Shown in pieces: positions 23,183 to 33,009 of a stretch of DNA of 63,289 bases; positions within the stretch are counted from its first letter, which is position 1, and every line of letters starts with the position of its first letter. The stretch comes from Bacteroidaceae bacterium (GTDB taxonomy: Bacteria > Bacteroidota > Bacteroidia > Bacteroidales > Bacteroidaceae). The notes below the pieces were generated by a model. That model was not told the origin of the DNA and made no database searches. It saw only the letters and a program-made list of their open reading frames with translations. The stretch is taken from assembly GCA_024698925.1 (NCBI GenBank), contig JAILQO010000007.1:1-63289 (forward strand), read 5' to 3'. The translations under genes and the position numbers were made by a program.

Positions 23183-23938
23183 ATGAAACCGATTTTCATT
23201 GCAGGACCTTGTGTCATAGAGAATGCTGACGTGCTTGATGTCGTTGCGACTGAATTGGTACGTTTAGAGAAGGAATTACATCTGGACCTCTACTTCAAGG
23301 CATCCTTCGATAAGGCTAACCGTACAAGCCTCTCGTCGTTCCGTGGTCCCGGACTGGAGAAAGGCCTGCAGATGCTGGCCGATGTAAAGGCTAAATACGG
23401 CCTTCGGCTCCTCACGGACATCCATGAGGCATATCAGGCAGCACCCGCGGCTGAAGTCGTAGATGTCCTGCAGATTCCTGCTTTCCTCTGCCGGCAGACG
23501 GATTTGTTGGTGGCTGCTGCGCGTACGGGCAAGGTGGTGAACATCAAGAAGGCGCAGTTCCTCTCAGGTTTGGACATGCAGTATCCCGTGGAGAAAGCAC
23601 GCGAGAGTGGTGCGCGCGAGGTGTGGCTGACGGAACGGGGCAACTCGTTCGGCTACAACAATCTGGTAGTAGATTTCCGCAATATTCCAGACATGAAACA
23701 ATGGACGCCACGCGTTATCATGGATTGTACGCATAGCGTTCAACGTCCTGGTGCTGCAGGCGGAAAGACGGGCGGTAACCGTGAGTTCGTTCCGGCAATG
23801 GCGATGGCCGCAAAAGCCTTCGGTGCCAATGGCTTCTTCTTCGAAACGCATCCCAATCCCGATCATGCGCTGAGCGACGGTCCCAATATGATTCCGCTTG
23901 GCGAGTTGGAAAAAGTGATAAAAGATCTGTTAGCATGA
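23183..23938 (+). CDS. kdsA: 3-deoxy-8-phosphooctulonate synthase
   Basis: The 251-residue TIM-barrel enzyme joins phosphoenolpyruvate and arabinose 5-phosphate to form KDO 8-phosphate for the lipopolysaccharide inner core. FIAGPCVIEN is the canonical start, KASFDKANRTS is the substrate-binding strand, and DILQIPAFLCRQTDLL, then a segment around KKAQFLSG, complete the pocket. An upstream in-frame start at 23120 would lie within the promoter region, so ATG 23183 is used. It overlaps the isomerase gene that makes its substrate by ATGA. Confidence 0.95.
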   Translation: MKPIFIAGPCVIENADVLDVVATELVRLEKELHLDLYFKASFDKANRTSLSSFRGPGLEKGLQMLADVKAKYGLRLLTDIHEAYQAAPAAEVVDVLQIPAFLCRQTDLLVAAARTGKVVNIKKAQFLSGLDMQYPVEKARESGAREVWLTERGNSFGYNNLVVDFRNIPDMKQWTPRVIMDCTHSVQRPGAAGGKTGGNREFVPAMAMAAKAFGANGFFFETHPNPDHALSDGPNMIPLGELEKVIKDLLA

Positions 23939-24891
23939 AAGATATTCAAGTTCGTGACGTAGCAGCGCAGTGCCTGCGCAATGAGGCTGAAGCTATCCTG
24001 CAATGCATCCCGCAGTTGGACGATGCTTTTGACCGAGCTATAGAACTCATGGCGCATTGTCGTGGTAAAGTGATAGTTACGGGTGTGGGCAAAAGTGGCC
24101 ATATTGGTGCCAAAATAGCAGCAACACTCTCCAGCACAGGTACCCCATCGTTCTATTTGAATCCGTTGGATGCATTCCACGGCGATTTGGGCGTAATCAC
24201 TTGCGACGATATCGTGATGGCGTTCTCCAATAGCGGACAGACTGACGAGTTGTTGCGCATCGTCCCTTTCCTAAAAGATCATCAGATACCCCTCATAGGT
24301 ATCTCTGGTAATGCCGATTCTCTGCTGGCGCGTAATGCGACGGTGCATATCCTGCTACACATCCCTCACGAAGCATGTCCGCTGAATCTGGCACCTACAA
24401 GTAGCACGACGGCTCAGTTGGCACTGGGCGATGCGATGGCGGTGGTGCTGATGGAGATGCGCCATTTCGAGGCGCAGGACTTTGCTCAGTTCCATCCTGG
24501 TGGCTCGCTGGGTAGACGTCTGCTCATGACGGCTCGCGATGTGATGCGAACAGAGGATCTTCCCACGGTGCCAACAACGATGCCGCTGAGCGAGGCGGTT
24601 ATTTGTGTCAGTCGTTCACGACTGGGACTGGTTGTGCCTGTTGAGGACGGACGTGTAGTAGGCATCATCACTGATGGCGATGTGCGCAGAGCGATGGAGC
24701 GACTTAAACAGCAGTTCTTCAATGTCACTGTGGCTGATGTCATGACGCCCACGCCTAAGTGTATATCGGAAACAATGAAAATCAGTGATATACAACACTT
24801 GATGCATCAGAATAAGATTCATGCAGTGCTGGTCACTGATCAAGAGCGGCGACTCATAGGAATCGTAGATTCTTTCAGTTGTATGCTATAA
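23935..24891 (+). CDS. kdsD: Arabinose-5-phosphate isomerase (KpsF/GutQ type)
   Basis: The 318-residue protein has a SIS domain (VTGVGKSGHIGAKIAATLSS, FSNSGQTDELLRIVPFL) and two C-terminal CBS domains (residues about 205-315, with VVGIITDGDVRRAM). It turns ribulose 5-phosphate into arabinose 5-phosphate, the substrate of KdsA, which is encoded directly upstream with a 4-base overlap. This is a tight two-enzyme unit for KDO supply. Confidence 0.95.
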   Translation: MKDIQVRDVAAQCLRNEAEAILQCIPQLDDAFDRAIELMAHCRGKVIVTGVGKSGHIGAKIAATLSSTGTPSFYLNPLDAFHGDLGVITCDDIVMAFSNSGQTDELLRIVPFLKDHQIPLIGISGNADSLLARNATVHILLHIPHEACPLNLAPTSSTTAQLALGDAMAVVLMEMRHFEAQDFAQFHPGGSLGRRLLMTARDVMRTEDLPTVPTTMPLSEAVICVSRSRLGLVVPVEDGRVVGIITDGDVRRAMERLKQQFFNVTVADVMTPTPKCISETMKISDIQHLMHQNKIHAVLVTDQERRLIGIVDSFSCML

Positions 24892-24921
24892 CGGCATCGA
24901 ACCACCTCAAGTCATTCGCTC

Positions 24922-26280
24922 ATGTCCAAACTTCTGATCATTACTTTACTGCTGCTGTTACCGCTCGGTGTCCTCGGTGAGGAAATCGAAAATAGCTATG
25001 TGGGTCATTCTTCGTTGCCGCCAGATCTTGACGATGCTCCGTCAGATGTGGCGCTGCGCGAGATGCTGGAGAAACAGTTAGGCGTGGAGTTCACTTCGAA
25101 CAACAGCGTTGTACTGATTCACACCGGCAAGGACAAGTTCGATGCCATGTTCTCGGCCATCAGGCAGGCCAAACACTATATCCATCTGGAGTATTTTAAT
25201 TTTCGTAACGACAGCATAGGTAATGCTTTGTTCGATCTGTTGGGCGAGAAAGTGCGCGAAGGCGTAGAGGTCCGTGCCATGTATGACAGCTTCGGTAATT
25301 CAAGTAACGATGCGCCCCTGAAGAACAAGCACCTGCGTGCCATCCGCGCGATGGGTATCAAGATAGAAGAATTCGACCCCATCAAGTTTCCCTGGATTAA
25401 TCATGCATACCATCGTGACCACCGCAAGATTGTGGTTATCGACGGTGCTGTCTGCTATGCAGGAGGAATGAATGTGGCAGACTATTACATCAATGGACGT
25501 CCGGAATATGGCGAATGGCGAGACATGCACATGGAGCTGACAGGTGATGTCGTGGCTCAATATGAGCGTGTCTTTGCAAGGATGTGGTGGCAGCAGACAG
25601 GTGAAATCCTTCTCAACGAACGTTATGGCCAACCAGAGTCACCTGCCTTGGAGGGTGTCGTGATACCTTCGCTGGTACGTCCTGCATCGGACTTCCATCT
25701 TCTTGAAGATGAATCATCAACTGCGTACCATAAGGTGATTGGTGTTGTGGACCGTCGTCCATATGAGACCCCTAAGCATATGCGTAAGGCTTATGTAGCT
25801 GCAATTGATGCGGCTAAAAAACACATACAAATCGTTAATCCTTATCCCACAAATGTGAAAAGTGTGCGTCGTGCGATGCGTCGGGCACTCAAGCGTGGAG
25901 TCCGCATGGAAATCATGGTGTCGGCTAAGAGCGATGTGCCCATCACACCGGATGTGGTAGCGCTGGAGATGAAACGATTGGCGAAACTTGGGGCTGAGGT
26001 GTACTATAATCAGACGGGCTTTCACCACTCCAAAGTGATGATGATTGACGGCACATATTGTACGGTTGGAAGTACCAATTTGGACGGACGCAGTTTCCTC
26101 TATGACTACGAGGTCAACAGCTTCATCCTGGACCGTGAGACGACGAAGCAGTTACAAGATATCTTTGAATCCGACAAAAAGCATTGCACGATCTTTCGTG
26201 TAGAGGATTACCGAAAGCAGTTCAATCTTGGACACAGGATTACAGGACGTCTGTTCTCGCTTGTCCGTGGCTTCTTCTAA
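24922..26280 (+). CDS. cls: Cardiolipin synthase-like phospholipase D family protein
   Basis: The 452-residue protein carries two HKD motifs, HRDHRKIVVIDG at about residue 165 and HHSKVMMIDGTYCTVGSTN at about 372, as in bacterial cardiolipin synthases that exchange phosphatidyl groups between two phosphatidylglycerols. The N-terminus (LLIITLLLLLPLGVLGEE) looks like a signal peptide, whereas typical Cls has two membrane helices. The active site is therefore probably in the periplasm. The gene ends 4 bases into the convergent TPR gene. Confidence 0.88.
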   Translation: MSKLLIITLLLLLPLGVLGEEIENSYVGHSSLPPDLDDAPSDVALREMLEKQLGVEFTSNNSVVLIHTGKDKFDAMFSAIRQAKHYIHLEYFNFRNDSIGNALFDLLGEKVREGVEVRAMYDSFGNSSNDAPLKNKHLRAIRAMGIKIEEFDPIKFPWINHAYHRDHRKIVVIDGAVCYAGGMNVADYYINGRPEYGEWRDMHMELTGDVVAQYERVFARMWWQQTGEILLNERYGQPESPALEGVVIPSLVRPASDFHLLEDESSTAYHKVIGVVDRRPYETPKHMRKAYVAAIDAAKKHIQIVNPYPTNVKSVRRAMRRALKRGVRMEIMVSAKSDVPITPDVVALEMKRLAKLGAEVYYNQTGFHHSKVMMIDGTYCTVGSTNLDGRSFLYDYEVNSFILDRETTKQLQDIFESDKKHCTIFRVEDYRKQFNLGHRITGRLFSLVRGFF

Positions 26281-28520
26281 GATGGCATCAGTATGGTGTC
26301 CAACATCAGCGCGCAATCGTTTTCATTGAAATGTGTGGAAAGCAGATTGTGCGCATCTTCCTGAAACGCTTCTGACCAATAGCGGAAATGGCGGCGATGC
26401 GCCTCTTTGGCTTTGTTGAATTTCTTAACCGACTCGCGGTAAGCGTTGATAGCTTCGGCTGTGTCATCCTGGAGCCATAGTGCATGCCCCAGATTCAGCA
26501 TGTCCTCCCAGGTACTCTTCCCTTGTGTGCGCAACTGTTGATAATAGGTGGCAGCTCGCTCGTATTTACCTTGATGAATGGAACACCAGGCGATGGCGCG
26601 ACGCGCTACGTTCATGTGACGGTTCATGAATTCAAGTCGGAAGAAGCGTTGCACCGCCTCGTCCCATCGTTGCAGTTGAATGAGGCACCGTCCTGTCTCT
26701 TCAATCAGATTGGCGACTTCGGCACTTTTCTCACCGCCACGCCGCTGCTCTTCCTTGATGAGCAAGGGTAGAGCCTGATCCCATTGTGACAAAGCCTCGA
26801 AGCAACGAGCCGTCGCCAGTTCGGCTTCAGGATACTCATCATCAATGAGTAACAACTGCTGGAAGGTACTGAGTGCTTGCTGCCAACGCTGCAGTTGCAT
26901 AAGAGCGACACCTTTGATATAGAGCAAATCCGTCCCAATGCCGAACAACTCTGTGTTAAACTCAATGTAGGACACGCACATCTCGTAAGCTCCCAGATAG
27001 TGCAGTGTCTCAATGCTCGGACGGAGGACATCCTCGCCAGCAATCGCTCCTTTGATGAGTGGAAGACGGATCAGTAACTTGTGCGATTCAGTAAAGGGAT
27101 TGTAAGGATAGTCCAGATTTCGTTGGTGGTAGAAAAAACGTTCCAGCGTCTGACAATAGTCCGCGTAGGGATTGAGTTTGGTCGGGCGGTCATCATCATT
27201 CAAGACCATTTCCGAGATGATATTGTCATCGTCGGACAACGAGTCATTCAAGAAATCCGTAAGCTGTGAGTGACCGCGTTCGCGTAGTTGACCTGTCATA
27301 CTGGCAAAAGAGTAGCAGTCGCTGGAGCAGAAACGAGAGTTGAGCATGATTCCCTGGGTGAGATAATCAATCTTGCCATTGGGGCGTGTCAGCCATTTCT
27401 GTACGTCTGGAACCTCGGTACTGAATGGGTAGAACCAGTGGGCCGGATGGTCGAACCACGGGAATCTTTTCATATAGATATAGCTGACCTGATTGACATC
27501 TAAATCACTTTGACGCATGGAATCAACGTCACGCGCATGTTGTGAGAGCTTCTTGAAGAGCCGATCGCCAGTGGAAGCATCAATCTTGATTGCCTTGACA
27601 TCGAGATGGAACGGATCTTCTGTTTTATCGTCCTTAGAATCTTCGTCGTCATGTGACCCAAGGCTTGGTTGCAGTTTCTCAAATGCATCTCGGATAACGG
27701 GAAGGATATTGTCAATGCGCTGACCAATGAGCTTGGTTTGGCCTTCGCTTGTGATAGCGTGAAGCAATAGGGGCAGTCGCTCCTTGACATCTTCACGTGC
27801 AAAGAAGTCGCACAGTTCTTTATACTCGTCTGTGTAGAACTGAAAGAATGGCTCATAGCGCTGATAAACGATGACTAACGCGATGCTCACTTGTGCCATC
27901 AACGACTCGTATTCTTCGTCAGTGTCTTTCTTGTTCTTTTCGGCAAGTGACAATATGAGTTGCAGTTTCTCCACCGTGAACTGATCCAATAGTCCTAAAA
28001 GGAAAGCGCTCACGAGGCTGCGACGTGTGAAGCTACTTGCATCCTTCAGAGCCATTCGCATAGACGGCATGATGTACGGCTCAATCCGTAGATGCCATAG
28101 CAGGCCGAAAGCTGCATCGAGTGCTGTTTGATAGGCTTCCTCTCCTAACTGACTTTTATTTGTGCGATACAATTGATCCAATGCCTGTTGCTCGTCAAAC
28201 TCCTGAAGCTTGGCACAGAGACTGGAGTGTGAGTTTAAGGGATGTGAAAGATTCCAGAAAGCACGTGCCATCTGCAAGAGCTCGATGACATTTCGGAAAG
28301 CCTCACGCACCTGTTCTTCACGTTCCTCTGGGCTCATCTCAAACATTTGTTGGAGAAGGTCGCTATACTCCTTGCGGGCAACGGGAAGTTCCTCAAGGGC
28401 ATTTTGGTAATCTGTGTCCTTAAGAATCGCCTCTATGAGGGATAACGCGTCAAAGAAGCGACGTTCGGCAATCGCGTCTTCAGCTTCGGCATATATTTTC
28501 TGAAAGGCTTTGAGGTCCAT
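26277..28520 (-). CDS. Tetratricopeptide-repeat protein
   Basis: The 747-residue cytosolic protein has an all-helical N-terminal half without a family I can name and a C-terminal half with TPR-like units. Examples are YIKGVALMQLQRWQQALSTFQQLL, AELATARCFEALSQWDQALPLL and ATYYQQLRTQGKSTWEDMLN; the last repeats lie near residues 540-715. No catalytic motif or signal peptide is visible. It probably acts as a scaffold. Its 3' end overlaps the convergent cls gene by 4 bases, and the next gene upstream on the same strand is a periplasmic binding protein 26 bases away. Confidence 0.8.
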   Translation of the reverse strand: MDLKAFQKIYAEAEDAIAERRFFDALSLIEAILKDTDYQNALEELPVARKEYSDLLQQMFEMSPEEREEQVREAFRNVIELLQMARAFWNLSHPLNSHSSLCAKLQEFDEQQALDQLYRTNKSQLGEEAYQTALDAAFGLLWHLRIEPYIMPSMRMALKDASSFTRRSLVSAFLLGLLDQFTVEKLQLILSLAEKNKKDTDEEYESLMAQVSIALVIVYQRYEPFFQFYTDEYKELCDFFAREDVKERLPLLLHAITSEGQTKLIGQRIDNILPVIRDAFEKLQPSLGSHDDEDSKDDKTEDPFHLDVKAIKIDASTGDRLFKKLSQHARDVDSMRQSDLDVNQVSYIYMKRFPWFDHPAHWFYPFSTEVPDVQKWLTRPNGKIDYLTQGIMLNSRFCSSDCYSFASMTGQLRERGHSQLTDFLNDSLSDDDNIISEMVLNDDDRPTKLNPYADYCQTLERFFYHQRNLDYPYNPFTESHKLLIRLPLIKGAIAGEDVLRPSIETLHYLGAYEMCVSYIEFNTELFGIGTDLLYIKGVALMQLQRWQQALSTFQQLLLIDDEYPEAELATARCFEALSQWDQALPLLIKEEQRRGGEKSAEVANLIEETGRCLIQLQRWDEAVQRFFRLEFMNRHMNVARRAIAWCSIHQGKYERAATYYQQLRTQGKSTWEDMLNLGHALWLQDDTAEAINAYRESVKKFNKAKEAHRRHFRYWSEAFQEDAHNLLSTHFNENDCALMLDTILMPS

Positions 28521-28546
28521 CGATCAAGCTCGGTTTGAGTCTTTGT

Positions 28547-29578
28547 TTATTGGGTGATAGGGAATGTGTGTATGAGACTGTCAAGAGTATAGCCAGTCTT
28601 CACTTTATCGCGCGAACGCAACCATTCAAGTGCCGCTTCCGCATCGCTACGGCGAGGAACATGCAAGGGCCTGAAACGAGGGTGAAGCACCAACGAGTCA
28701 AGTAGCGAATCGGGTGTGTAGCATAACTCTTTGTACAACACGGCCAATGTGTCCTGATATTGACGTTGTTGTAATTGCTTTAAAGCCTCGGTGTAGCCTT
28801 GGAACAAGAGCTGTAGCTGTTGGCAGCGTGTGCTGTCTGCCAGTGCGCTTTCCGTTGCAAGATAAGCAAACAACTGTGGTTCCAAACCTTCTGTGGTGAA
28901 GTTCTGCTTGTTACCTCGTCTTATAGCTTCGCTCGCGTAAGGTTCGGGTAGAAAGGCCGCATCCATTGTCCCATTGCAGAGCATATCTGTGCGAATGCGG
29001 ACATCATTAATCTGCGGACGGAAGATATCGGCGCGGGCCAGACGGATTGTATCAGTCAGCCGGTCACTCCAGAAATCCGTGATGCTATGTCGCGCTACGG
29101 CAACCATCCGCTCACGCAACTGTGATAGCTGGCGAACACGTCCGCGTCGGGCCGTAATGAGTTGAAGTGGAGCATCAGTAGCGGCGATGGCTCGAAGTTC
29201 AACCGTGTCTTGTTGCATCATGATGGCTCTTGCCAGATCGCTGTAAGCCAATTCCACATGACCACGCGACAATGCGGTGTCGGTGTCGAGCTGCGATTGA
29301 AGCGTCTTAATGCGCAGGTCGAGGCCGAGTCGATCATAAATGCCTGTGCGTTGGGCATAATAGAATGGAATACAATCGTCCACAGGCATCAGCGCAATGT
29401 GAAGTGCTGCGGAGTCGCGTCGCGCCAGTTCCTCCTCTGAGATGGAGGCGCCCTGAGAACTAGGAGTCACCAAAAACACAACAAAGACCACGGCGACCAC
29501 AACGATGGCTATCACGGCATAAGGATGAGACTTATACCATGTCTTTAATGTGTTGATGCGTTCTTTCAGAGATTTCAT
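28547..29578 (-). CDS. Membrane-anchored substrate-binding protein (NMT1/SsuA-like)
   Basis: The 343-residue protein has a single N-terminal membrane helix (YAVIAIVVVAVVFVVFLV) instead of a cleaved signal. A periplasmic binding-protein fold follows: LHIALMPVDDCIPFYYAQRTG, LDLRIKTLQSQLDTDTAL, VELAYSDLARAIMM and a deletion-free second lobe. The layout matches ABC-type nitrate, sulfonate and thiamine-precursor binding proteins. No permease or ATPase gene lies nearby, so the ligand and partner are open. Confidence 0.75.
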   Translation of the reverse strand: MKSLKERINTLKTWYKSHPYAVIAIVVVAVVFVVFLVTPSSQGASISEEELARRDSAALHIALMPVDDCIPFYYAQRTGIYDRLGLDLRIKTLQSQLDTDTALSRGHVELAYSDLARAIMMQQDTVELRAIAATDAPLQLITARRGRVRQLSQLRERMVAVARHSITDFWSDRLTDTIRLARADIFRPQINDVRIRTDMLCNGTMDAAFLPEPYASEAIRRGNKQNFTTEGLEPQLFAYLATESALADSTRCQQLQLLFQGYTEALKQLQQRQYQDTLAVLYKELCYTPDSLLDSLVLHPRFRPLHVPRRSDAEAALEWLRSRDKVKTGYTLDSLIHTFPITQ

Positions 29579-29596
29579 CTTAAATCGTAGGGGAAA

Positions 29597-29637
29597 AAGA
29601 AGAGGGCAGCCACGGACGGCGACTGTCCTCTTCTTTG
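29597..29637 (-). terminator. Terminator downstream of pgk
   Basis: AAAGAAGAGGGCAG/CTGTCCTCTTCTTT form a 14-pair stem with one G-T mismatch, 48 bases past the pgk stop codon. Confidence 0.7.
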
Positions 29638-29685
29638 TTCAGTAATCACCCTTTTCATAGGGGATAGGGTGAGCGTAATGACTCT

Positions 29686-30954
29686 TTAGCCTTTGATGGC
29701 AGCTACACCGGGGAGCACCTTACCCTCGATGGCCTCGAGAAGAGCGCCACCACCAGTGGAGATGTAGCTAACCTTATCCTCAAGACCGAACTTGTGGACG
29801 CAAGCTACGCTATCGCCACCACCAATGAGGGAGAAGGCACCTTCAGCGGTTGCCTTGGCAACAGCCTCGCCAATAGCACGTGAACCAGCAGTGAAGTCGT
29901 CGCACTCGAAGCAACCGGCAGGACCGTTCCACAGAATGGTCTTAGCACCTTCGATAGCCTTGGCGAACTTAGCCTGGCTCTTGGGACCAACGTCCAGACC
30001 ATCCCAACCTTCTTCGATAGCGTTGCTGGGGAATACCTTGATCTGAGCGCCGGGCTTCTGGCAGAAGTTGGCGAAATCGTAGCCTGTGCTGCAGACGCTG
30101 TCCTCAGCCATTACGAGTTCTACACCGTTCTTCTTGGCCATCTCTTCCACGCCGAGGGCTACATCCGTCTTGTCGAGCTCCACGATGGAGTTGCCAATCT
30201 CGCCGCCGTGAGCCTTCACGAAGGTGTAGGTCATACCGCCGCAGAGGATGAGCTTATCAACCTTGCCGAGCAGGTTCTCGATGATACCGATCTTGGTGCT
30301 CACCTTGGAACCACCCATGATAGCCACGAAGGGACGTTTGATGTCGTTCAGCACGTTATCGACAGCCTGTACTTCCTTCTCCATGAGGAGGCCGAGCATC
30401 TTGTTGTCAGCATCGAAGTAATCAGCGATAACAGCGGTGCTGGCGTGACGACGGTGAGCGGTACCGAAAGCGTCCATCACGTAGCAGTCTGCGTAGGAAG
30501 CGAGCGTCTTGGCGAATTCCTTCTGGCTCTCCTTCATAGCCTTCTTGGCAGCATCGTATGAGGGATCTTCCTTGTCGATGCCCACGGGCTTGCCTTCCTC
30601 TTCGGGATAGTAGCGAAGGTTCTCGAGCAGGAGGACTTCGCCGGGCTTCAGCGCTGCAGCCTGTGCTGCGGCCTTAGCGCAGTCGGGAGCAAACTGTACT
30701 TCAACACCGAGGGCTGCGCTCACAGCGGGAACAATCTGTTGAAGAGAGAGCTTCGGGTTGACCTTGCCTTTGGGCTTACCCATGTGGGACATAATGATGA
30801 GGGCACCGCCGTCGCTGAGAATCTTCTTCAGAGTGGGAAGGGCACCACGGATGCGGGTGTCGTCTGTGATGTTACCGTTGCCGTCGAGGGGCACGTTGAA
30901 ATCTACACGAACGATGGCTTTCTTGCCTGCGAATTTGTAATCGTGAATTGTCAT
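29686..30954 (-). CDS. pgk: Phosphoglycerate kinase
   Basis: The 422-residue glycolytic enzyme makes ATP from 1,3-bisphosphoglycerate. [18 protein letters not shown] is the N-terminal signature, SHMGKPKG and [10 protein letters not shown] are substrate contacts, and the C-terminal lobe has [18 protein letters not shown] and the nucleotide loop [16 protein letters not shown]. Length is normal. Codon choice is strongly biased, consistent with high expression. It has its own -7 box TAATTTTG at 31005-31012 and a terminator downstream. Confidence 0.98.
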   Translation of the reverse strand: MTIHDYKFAGKKAIVRVDFNVPLDGNGNITDDTRIRGALPTLKKILSDGGALIIMSHMGKPKGKVNPKLSLQQIVPAVSAALGVEVQFAPDCAKAAAQAAALKPGEVLLLENLRYYPEEEGKPVGIDKEDPSYDAAKKAMKESQKEFAKTLASYADCYVMDAFGTAHRRHASTAVIADYFDADNKMLGLLMEKEVQAVDNVLNDIKRPFVAIMGGSKVSTKIGIIENLLGKVDKLILCGGMTYTFVKAHGGEIGNSIVELDKTDVALGVEEMAKKNGVELVMAEDSVCSTGYDFANFCQKPGAQIKVFPSNAIEEGWDGLDVGPKSQAKFAKAIEGAKTILWNGPAGCFECDDFTAGSRAIGEAVAKATAEGAFSLIGGGDSVACVHKFGLEDKVSYISTGGGALLEAIEGKVLPGVAAIKG

Positions 30955-31004
30955 TTTTGTTGAGTGTTAAAGATAAAATATCGTTTGACTGTTATTTTCG
31001 GGTG

Positions 31005-31012
31005 CAAAATTA
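31005..31012 (-). promoter_or_regulatory. -7 box of pgk
   Basis: TAATTTTG on the minus strand is an exact consensus match about 50 bases upstream of the ATG at 30954. Confidence 0.6.
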
Positions 31013-31039
31013 GTCGTTTTCGATGAGGCGTGCAAGGAA

Positions 31040-31681
31040 TTAAGACTTTTTATTATAGTACGCGCATAAGGATTGTAATCCGCAGCTGATACATTGGGGC
31101 TTTAGCGCTGTGCATACGTAGCGTCCGTGAAGAATGAGCCAATGGTGTGCCCGAGGGATAGTGGCTTCTGGAAAATGCTTTACCAGCTCCAATTCTACGG
31201 CCAACGGTGTCTTTGCTTTCTCGGGTACTAGCCCAAGGCGATGGCTGACGCGAAAGACATGGGTATCTACTGCCATACGAGCTTGTCCAAAGGCAACGCT
31301 CATCACAACATTGGCCGTCTTACGTCCTACGCCAGGCAGCGAAGTCAGCTCTTCCAGCGTCTCGGGCACTTTGCTGTCAAAGTGTTCAACCAATTGCTGG
31401 GCAGTGGCTACGAGATGGCGGGCTTTGGAGTTAGGGTAGGAGACACTCTTGACATATTCCAGTACAGCATCTTCTGTCGCTGCGGCCATCGCTTCGGGAG
31501 TCTGAAAAGCCTCGAAGAGTGCTGGCGTCACCATGTTCACGCGTTTGTCCGTACATTGTGCGCTCAGCATGACAGCAACCAACAATTGGAAATCGTTGGC
31601 AAAATGGAGTTCGGTTTCAGCCACGGGCATCGCCTTCTCAAAATAGGCGATGACCGCTTCATAGCGTTGTTTGCGAGTCAT
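31040..31681 (-). CDS. nth: Endonuclease III
   Basis: The 213-residue DNA glycosylase/AP lyase removes oxidised pyrimidines. It shows the helix-hairpin-helix LTSLPGVGRKTANVVMS, which includes the catalytic Lys, and the catalytic Asp in VDTHVFRVSHRLG. The iron-sulfur cluster loop near the C-terminus has four Cys spaced C-x6-C-x2-C-x5-C (CTALKPQCISCGLQSLC). All key residues are present. Confidence 0.97.
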   Translation of the reverse strand: MTRKQRYEAVIAYFEKAMPVAETELHFANDFQLLVAVMLSAQCTDKRVNMVTPALFEAFQTPEAMAAATEDAVLEYVKSVSYPNSKARHLVATAQQLVEHFDSKVPETLEELTSLPGVGRKTANVVMSVAFGQARMAVDTHVFRVSHRLGLVPEKAKTPLAVELELVKHFPEATIPRAHHWLILHGRYVCTALKPQCISCGLQSLCAYYNKKS

Positions 31682-31702
31682 CGTTTATACTGTTTCTGAG
31701 CG

Positions 31703-31761
31703 CAAAGATACAAATTATTCGTCATTCAGCACATCTCATTCATAATAATTCTTTACCTTTG
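31703..31761. promoter_or_regulatory. Divergent -7 boxes of nth and the outer-membrane protein gene
   Basis: TATCTTTG on minus (31703-31710) serves nth. TACCTTTG on plus (31754-31761) serves the gene starting at 31782. Confidence 0.6.
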
Positions 31762-31781
31762 CCGCGAAAATGATTATCCTT

Positions 31782-32999
31782 ATGAGAAAAGTTCTTCTTC
31801 TCTTCGTGCTTACAGCCGCTTTTTCCCCTCTATCTGCTCAGGAACTGGCCTACCGCATGGCCGTTGCTGATCCGACCATTGATTCTGCAGCTACAGGATC
31901 CCTTTCCCTTGCTTTTGATAATATTTCTTTCTTCAAGGATAACGAGTATGAGGGTGAACAGTCGAAGGGCTATTCCTTACCAGGCCTGTGGCTGCAGTCT
32001 AAAGCTGTCTATCAACCTCTCGCAAACGTCCGCTTGGAGGCCGGTTTCCATGCGCTCATCTTCAGCGGCGCTAATAAGTATCCGTGTTATGCCTATCATG
32101 ATATCGGCCGTTGGAAAGGTAATCAGTACCAAAGTGGTGCTCATCTGCTCCCGTTCTTCCGTGCGCAGGCTCAGCTGCAGAACCTGACGTTTGTATTGGG
32201 TGATATCTATGGCGGTGCTAATCATCGTGTGATGGAGCCTTTGATGAATCCTGAGGTCAACCTCACGCAAGATCCTGAGATGGGCTTCCAGATGCTGCTG
32301 AATCTTCCTCGTTATCAGATGGATGCGTGGCTGAATTGGCAAAGTTATATCTTCGAGGAGGATACGCATCAGGAAGCTTTTACCGTTGGTATTCATCAGC
32401 GTCTCTCACTGAACGCTCCGCAGTCAACGCTCCACTTCTATATCCCAATGGATATTCTCATTCAACATCGTGGCGGCGAACAGGATATCACAGACATGGG
32501 TGTCCAGACGATTACCAATGGCGGTGTGGGCGTCGGCGTGAAGTGGAACACAGGCTCTCGTGTGTTGTCAAGCCTCACAGCAGAAGCTGCAGCACTGGGC
32601 TGCTGGCAGCAGGCTGGTGAACTATGGCCATTCAACACCGGAGCCGCTGCCTCCGCATCGCTGTCAGCTGAGTTCGCTCATGACTTGCGCCTGTTCGGCG
32701 GCCTTTTCTATGCCAAGGATTTTGTCTCGCTTTATGGCGCTCCTTTTTACAGTACGCTTTCTCAGAAACATGAGGGAGGGCGCTTTTCGCGTTTGCTGAC
32801 GCCGCATGTTGGATTGGAATGGAGTCACACCTTTGCCAAAGAGTATATTCTTGGCACTAAAGTGGATGCTTATCCGCTCTATGCAGGACAACTGAAAAAG
32901 GCAGATGGCACAACGCTACCATCTACCTTTGCCAATAATTTTTCGTTTGGAATCTATTTCCGCTGCCGTCCCTCATTCCTTCTTGGGAAAGCGAAATAA
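31782..32999 (+). CDS. Probable outer-membrane beta-barrel protein
   Basis: The roughly 405-residue protein starts MRKVLLLFVLTAAFSPLSAQ, a clear signal peptide. It then shows alternating hydrophobic strands rich in aromatic residues (LPGLWLQSKAVYQPLANVRLEAG, broken by turns) and ends FSFGIYFRCRP. This pattern suggests a barrel of 12-16 strands, but I recognise no named family. ATG 31782 is preferred over 31770 because the promoter box would leave almost no leader for the latter. It stands alone between nth and murB. Confidence 0.7.
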   Translation: MRKVLLLFVLTAAFSPLSAQELAYRMAVADPTIDSAATGSLSLAFDNISFFKDNEYEGEQSKGYSLPGLWLQSKAVYQPLANVRLEAGFHALIFSGANKYPCYAYHDIGRWKGNQYQSGAHLLPFFRAQAQLQNLTFVLGDIYGGANHRVMEPLMNPEVNLTQDPEMGFQMLLNLPRYQMDAWLNWQSYIFEEDTHQEAFTVGIHQRLSLNAPQSTLHFYIPMDILIQHRGGEQDITDMGVQTITNGGVGVGVKWNTGSRVLSSLTAEAAALGCWQQAGELWPFNTGAAASASLSAEFAHDLRLFGGLFYAKDFVSLYGAPFYSTLSQKHEGGRFSRLLTPHVGLEWSHTFAKEYILGTKVDAYPLYAGQLKKADGTTLPSTFANNFSFGIYFRCRPSFLLGKAK

Positions 33000-33009
33000 A
33001 GCGCTGCTG